From NCBI GenBank assembly GCA_035315345.1, contig DATFYA010000161.1, forward strand, positions 1 to 64,000: a DNA stretch of 64,000 bases, written 5' to 3'. Positions 60,282-64,000 of the stretch are shown piece by piece. The first letter of the stretch is position 1; every line of letters starts with the position of its first letter. The notes below the pieces were generated by a model that was not told the origin of the DNA, did not search any database, and was given only the letters and a program-made list of their open reading frames with translations. The translations under genes and the position numbers were made by a program. This stretch comes from Candidatus Methylomirabilota bacterium (lineage in GTDB: Bacteria > Methylomirabilota > Methylomirabilia > Rokubacteriales > CSP1-6).

Positions 60282-63217
60282 TGCTGCGCGGGCTCGCCCG
60301 CACGATCGCCATCCGCCTCTTCGGCATTGCGCTCTTCACCGCAGTGGCGGGCCTGGCGCTGACCTGGCTCCTGGACGTGGCCATCTCCGAGCCGGAGTGG
60401 ACCGAGACCGCGGCGATCGCCCAGCGCGCGGTCGACCGCAGCGGGCTGCCCGAGCTGCTCGCGGGCCAGAGCGCGCGCAGCCCCAAGCGGTGGTCCGAGG
60501 AGACCGCACGCCTCGTGCGTGAGCTGCCCGGCGTCGTCCGTATCAAGGTGTGGGACCCGCAGGGCAATGTGGTGTGGGCGGTCCAGGGCGGCCTGGTCGG
60601 CCAGCACTCCGACGGCCAGGAGCTGAAGGAGGCCTTCGCCGGCCGCGTCGCGGTGCGGTTCATCACGGCGGCGCCGCCGAATGCGGCGCCCGAGAGCTTC
60701 ACCGCCCCGAACGTCGCCGACCTCTACGTCCCGGTCTACAGCCCGGGGGTGGCCCGCGTGGTCGGCGTGGTCGAGCTGGCGCAGACGCCGCTCCGCATGG
60801 AGGCCGCCCAGGAGCGCTGGAGCCAGCTGGCCTGGGCCATCGCGGGTGGGTTCGGCTTCGTCCTCTGCTCGATCCTCTTGCCCGCGGCGTGGCGCAGCCA
60901 GCGCCGGACCCGGGCCGAGGCCAGCTCGACCGCGCAGCGATCCATCCAGAGGACCCAGGAGCTGCAGCGCACCACCGAGCAGCTTCGCGAGGCCCTGAAG
61001 GCGGTCAAGCAGCGCGCGGAGGAGACCGATCGCATGCTCGAGGTCACCGAGGCCATCGGCTCGGCCATCGAGCAGAAGGGGCTCTTCGAGGTCATCGCGC
61101 ACGGCGCGGCTCGCGCCTGCCGCGTCGACCGCTGCTCGATCTTCCTCCGTGACAAGTCGGGCCAGCTCATGGTGCCGGTCAGCTCGCAGCTCGCCGACCG
61201 CGGCGCGGCCGCCAAGCACGGCGACGGCGCCGAGTCGCTGCGCGCCCTCGCCCTCGAAGAGATGCCGTCGTTCCTGCTGGAGGCGGTGCGCCGCCAGGAG
61301 CCGGTGGTCATCTCCGATCCGGGCAGCGACCCCCGGGTGCCGCAGGGCTGGGTCGGTCTGTTCCAGGCCAAGGCGGCGCTGGTGGTGCCGCTGATCCACC
61401 AGGGCCGCACCGCGGGCGTCCTGATCCTGGACCACCTGAAGACGCTCCACGTGTTCACCGAGGAGGAGATCCGCCTGGCCGTCACGCTCGCCGCGCAGGC
61501 CGCGGTGGCGCTGGAGAAGGCACGCCTGTACGACGAGATCCAGTCGCGGCTGCAGCAGACCGAGACGCTGCTCGCGGTGAGCCAGGCCATCGGCTCGGCC
61601 CCCGACCTTCCCGAGGCCATCCGCCGGACGACCCGGGAAATGGTGCGCATCCTGGGCGCCGACAACGGCGTGGCGTGGTGCGTGACCCGCGGCGGCGACC
61701 GCTTCATTCCCCTGGCCGGTTACCACGTGCCGCGCGATCTGCGCGAGCCGCTGTCGGCCCTGCCCCTGGCCCCCGACGATCCGCTCATCGACCTGGTCAA
61801 GCGCCTGCGTACCGCGCTGCACTCGAGCAACAGCAAGACGGACCCGCGCTTCAACCAGCCCGCGTTGCACCTCATGCCACACACCTCGCTGCTGGTGCAG
61901 CCGGTCCAGGTCAGCGACGAGCTGCTCGGCATCTTCGCGATCGCGTGGACCCGCGACGCCCACGCCTTCTCGATGGACGACCTCAAGATGGCCGACGGCA
62001 TCGCCAAGCAGGCCGCGGTGGCCATCGAGCTGCACCGGACCCAGCGGCACATCATCGAGCAGGAGCGGCTGAACGCGGTGGGCAAGATGGCGAGCGGCCT
62101 CGCGCACGACTTCAACAACGCGCTGGTGCCGATCTCCGGCTACGCCGAGATGCTGCTCGAGCACCAGGACATCCTGAAGGATCAGGCCAAGGCCACCAAG
62201 TACCTGAAGCTGATCATGACCGGGGTCGAGGACGCGGCGAGCGTGGTGAGCCGCCTGCGCGAATTCTACCGGAAGCGCGAGGAGGGCGAGACCTACCGGC
62301 CGCTCTCGCTGAACCAGATGGTGGAGCAGGCGGTCGCCCTGACCCGGCCCCGGTGGCGCGACGAGGCCCTGGGCAGCGGACGGACCATCCTGGTGGAAGC
62401 CGACATGCGGCCGGTGCCGCGCATCCTCGGGAGCGAGTCCGAGCTGCGGGAGCTGCTCACCAACCTCATCTTCAACGCGGTCGACGCGATGCCGGAGGGC
62501 GGCACCATCCGCATCCGCACCGGCCTCCGCGAGGCCGCCTCCGGCGACGCCGCTCCCCAGGTCTTCCTCGAGGTCAGCGACACCGGCACCGGCATGACCG
62601 ACGAGGTGCGCCGTCGCTGCCTGGAGCCGTTCTTCTCCACCAAGGGCGAGCGCGGCACCGGCCTGGGCCTGCCCATGGTGTTCGGCATCGTGAAGCGGCA
62701 CCGGGGCACCATGGACATCGAGTCCACCGTGGGCAAGGGCACGACCTTCATCGTGCTCCTGCCCGCCGACGCCTCCCGGACTCGCGAGGCCCCCGTCCGC
62801 GCCGCCGCGCCCATCGGTCCGCTGCGCGTCCTCGTGGTCGACGACGAGCCCATCGCGCGCGACGTGCTCACCGAGTACCTCACCGGCGACGGCCACCAGG
62901 TCGAGACCGCGGCGAACGGGCGCGAGGGCTTCGACAAGTTCAAGGCCGGCGACTTCTCGGTGGTGATCACGGACCGCGCGATGCCCGAGATGGGCGGCGA
63001 TCAGCTCGCCGCGATGGTGAAGGAGCAGGCGCCCAGCACCCCGGTGGTGCTCCTGACCGGCTTCGGCGACCTGATGAACGCGGCGGGCGAGAAGCCGGAC
63101 GGGGTGGACCTGGTCGTGAAGAAGCCGATCCGCCTGTCCACCCTTCGCGAGGTCCTCGCCAAGATGACCGAAGGCCCGAGCGGGGCCGACGCGCCCGCTC
63201 CCGCGACCGCCCGCTAA
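60269..63217 (+). CDS. Hybrid sensor histidine kinase with GAF domains and receiver
   Basis: This 982-residue protein has membrane helices at about residues 15-37 and 188-208 flanking a small periplasmic sensor. A coiled coil and two GAF domains (about 260-400 and 430-590) follow. The HisKA domain has phospho-His613 in [13 protein letters not shown]. HATPase has [10 protein letters not shown] and the G boxes [11 protein letters not shown]. The C-terminal receiver has Asp902 in [13 protein letters not shown] and Lys in VVKKPI. The N-type histidine box resembles NtrB-like kinases. No partner regulator is adjacent; the NtrC-type activator is 13 kb away and fits by type. Start overlaps the GGDEF-EAL gene. 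Confidence 0.95.
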   Translation: MSWVMLRGLARTIAIRLFGIALFTAVAGLALTWLLDVAISEPEWTETAAIAQRAVDRSGLPELLAGQSARSPKRWSEETARLVRELPGVVRIKVWDPQGNVVWAVQGGLVGQHSDGQELKEAFAGRVAVRFITAAPPNAAPESFTAPNVADLYVPVYSPGVARVVGVVELAQTPLRMEAAQERWSQLAWAIAGGFGFVLCSILLPAAWRSQRRTRAEASSTAQRSIQRTQELQRTTEQLREALKAVKQRAEETDRMLEVTEAIGSAIEQKGLFEVIAHGAARACRVDRCSIFLRDKSGQLMVPVSSQLADRGAAAKHGDGAESLRALALEEMPSFLLEAVRRQEPVVISDPGSDPRVPQGWVGLFQAKAALVVPLIHQGRTAGVLILDHLKTLHVFTEEEIRLAVTLAAQAAVALEKARLYDEIQSRLQQTETLLAVSQAIGSAPDLPEAIRRTTREMVRILGADNGVAWCVTRGGDRFIPLAGYHVPRDLREPLSALPLAPDDPLIDLVKRLRTALHSSNSKTDPRFNQPALHLMPHTSLLVQPVQVSDELLGIFAIAWTRDAHAFSMDDLKMADGIAKQAAVAIELHRTQRHIIEQERLNAVGKMASGLAHDFNNALVPISGYAEMLLEHQDILKDQAKATKYLKLIMTGVEDAASVVSRLREFYRKREEGETYRPLSLNQMVEQAVALTRPRWRDEALGSGRTILVEADMRPVPRILGSESELRELLTNLIFNAVDAMPEGGTIRIRTGLREAASGDAAPQVFLEVSDTGTGMTDEVRRRCLEPFFSTKGERGTGLGLPMVFGIVKRHRGTMDIESTVGKGTTFIVLLPADASRTREAPVRAAAPIGPLRVLVVDDEPIARDVLTEYLTGDGHQVETAANGREGFDKFKAGDFSVVITDRAMPEMGGDQLAAMVKEQAPSTPVVLLTGFGDLMNAAGEKPDGVDLVVKKPIRLSTLREVLAKMTEGPSGADAPAPATAR

Positions 63218-64000
63218 CCCACCATCCCCTCCGGCCGCACCTCGCGGTCGAACTCCTCGGCGGTGAGATAGCCGAGGGCGAGCGCGGCTTCCTTCAAGGT
63301 GAGCCCCTCCGCGTGCGCCTTCTTGGCGATCTGGGCGGCCCGGTCGTAGCCGAGCCGAGGTGCCAGCGCGGTCACCAGCATCAGCGAGCGCTCGACGAGG
63401 AAGCGGATCCGCTCCCGGTCCGGCTCGATGCCGCGGACGCAGTGGATGTCGAACGACTCGCAGCCATCCGCGAGGAGCCGCACCGACGTCAGGACGTTGT
63501 GGATGATCACCGGCTTGAACACGTTCAGCTCGAAGTTGCCGGACGCCCCCGCGATACCCACCGCCACGTCGTTGCCCATGACCTGGGCGCACACCATGGT
63601 CAGCGCCTCGCACTGGGTGGGGTTGACCTTCCCGGGCATGATCGAGCTGCCCGGCTCATTCTCGGGAATGCGCAGCTCGCCGATCCCGCAGCGCGGACCC
63701 GAGGCGAGCCAGCGCACGTCGTTGGCGATCTTGGTGAGCGCCCCGGCCATCGTCCGCAGCGCCCCGTGCGTGCCCACCAGCGCGTCGTGGGCGGCGAGGG
63801 CCTCGAACTTGTTGGGCGCCGACACGAAGGGGCGCCCGGTCAGCCCGGCGATCGTCTTGGCGGTCAGCTCGCCGAAGCCGAGCGGCGCGTTGAGCCCGGT
63901 GCCCACCGCGGTGCCGCCGAGGGCCAGCTCGTAGAGGCCCAGCCGGGCGGTCTGGACCTGATCGAGCGCGCGATCGAGCTGACTCGCCCACCCGGACATC
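63214..64000 (-). CDS. fumC: Class II fumarate hydratase, C-terminal part (runs off window)
   Basis: About 262 residues of a fumarase/aspartase-family enzyme are seen. [15 protein letters not shown] is present, as is the family signature [16 protein letters not shown]. The C-terminal domain follows, with IARGIEP-like [14 protein letters not shown]. The apparent ATG at 63999 is internal. The N-terminal third lies beyond the window. It converts fumarate to malate. The stop overlaps the convergent kinase stop by three bases (63215-63217), the gene ends facing each other. Confidence 0.92.
   Translation of the reverse strand, partial: MSGWASQLDRALDQVQTARLGLYELALGGTAVGTGLNAPLGFGELTAKTIAGLTGRPFVSAPNKFEALAAHDALVGTHGALRTMAGALTKIANDVRWLASGPRCGIGELRIPENEPGSSIMPGKVNPTQCEALTMVCAQVMGNDVAVGIAGASGNFELNVFKPVIIHNVLTSVRLLADGCESFDIHCVRGIEPDRERIRFLVERSLMLVTALAPRLGYDRAAQIAKKAHAEGLTLKEAALALGYLTAEEFDREVRPEGMVG

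Noticed and set aside
60185-63613. A very long open frame on the minus strand opposite the hybrid kinase
   Set aside because: It is antisense to a gene with complete kinase motifs. The length follows from GC-rich codon bias leaving few stop codons.

Overview
The window is about 64 kb of gene-dense, very GC-rich bacterial DNA with strong G/C preference at third codon positions. I see no rRNA or tRNA gene, no CRISPR array, no insertion sequence and no phage gene. It reads as ordinary chromosome. The gene mix resembles a soil or subsurface member of the Rokubacteria/Methylomirabilota or a related proteobacterium-like lineage: an LLM-type (possibly F420) oxidoreductase, a 2Fe-2S/ASKHA reductive activase, several acyl-CoA genes, a class III PHA synthase, and TRAP and peptide transporters. 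That placement is inference from gene content. No gap between genes exceeds 300 bases.

Layout. 4-4904 (minus): a tightly packed unit of MocR regulator, Cys/Met-type PLP enzyme, GNAT acetyltransferase, pdxS and PrxQ-type peroxiredoxin. 5063-7909: a caspase-like orphan protein, a 58-residue protein with an apparent ATC start, a methyltransferase, an Smr protein and two small exported or hypothetical proteins. 8032-12347: an NTF2-like protein, then a Dpp/Opp-type permease pair and binding protein followed by a small frame-disrupted gene. 12582-16917: a lipoprotein, then a 2Fe-2S/ASKHA activase, a double-hotdog MaoC-like protein and a uroporphyrinogen-decarboxylase-like protein. Two copies of a 35-bp palindromic repeat lie here, one inside a coding sequence. 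17051-20350: YchF, two EamA transporters and QueF. 20360-24359: leuCD with a hydrolase and a divergent LysR regulator. 24319-32615: DUF1501/DUF1800 pair, alcohol dehydrogenase, lipase, DUF445 protein and carboxylesterase.

32619-43443 is a lipid and polyhydroxyalkanoate (PHA) region. It holds an SDR, two acyl-CoA ligases, a phasin, PhaR, PhaJ, a PhaE-like protein, class III PhaC, an SCP2 protein, an SDR, an enoyl-CoA hydratase, a FadR-like TetR regulator and a tandem PilZ protein. Together these could take fatty acids to (R)-3-hydroxyacyl-CoA and polymer. 43594-45541: LLM oxidoreductase and an SppA-like lipoprotein protease. 45549-53655 (minus) looks like one long transcription unit. It runs from a thiolase through a Lys-rich protein, sirtuin, hydratase, CoA-type NUDIX, enoyl-CoA hydratase, small Cys protein, FecR-like protein and hotdog protein to an NtrC-type sigma-54 activator, followed by a separate 82-residue Fis-type HTH gene with its own sigma-54 promoter. 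53877-57649: alcohol dehydrogenase and a complete TRAP transporter. 57853-63217: a membrane-anchored hypothetical, then a GGDEF-EAL protein and hybrid histidine kinase behind a second close sigma-54 consensus match. 63214-64000: the 3' part of fumC.

The observations most worth checking are: (1) the sigma-54 module, with an activator, an HTH-only paralogue of its own DNA-binding domain and two near-perfect -24/-12 sites; (2) the sirtuin gene overlapping a gene for a small histone-H1-like Lys/Ala-rich protein inside an acyl-CoA operon; (3) the orphan caspase-like protein; (4) shared dyads over the phasin/ligase and phaC promoters.
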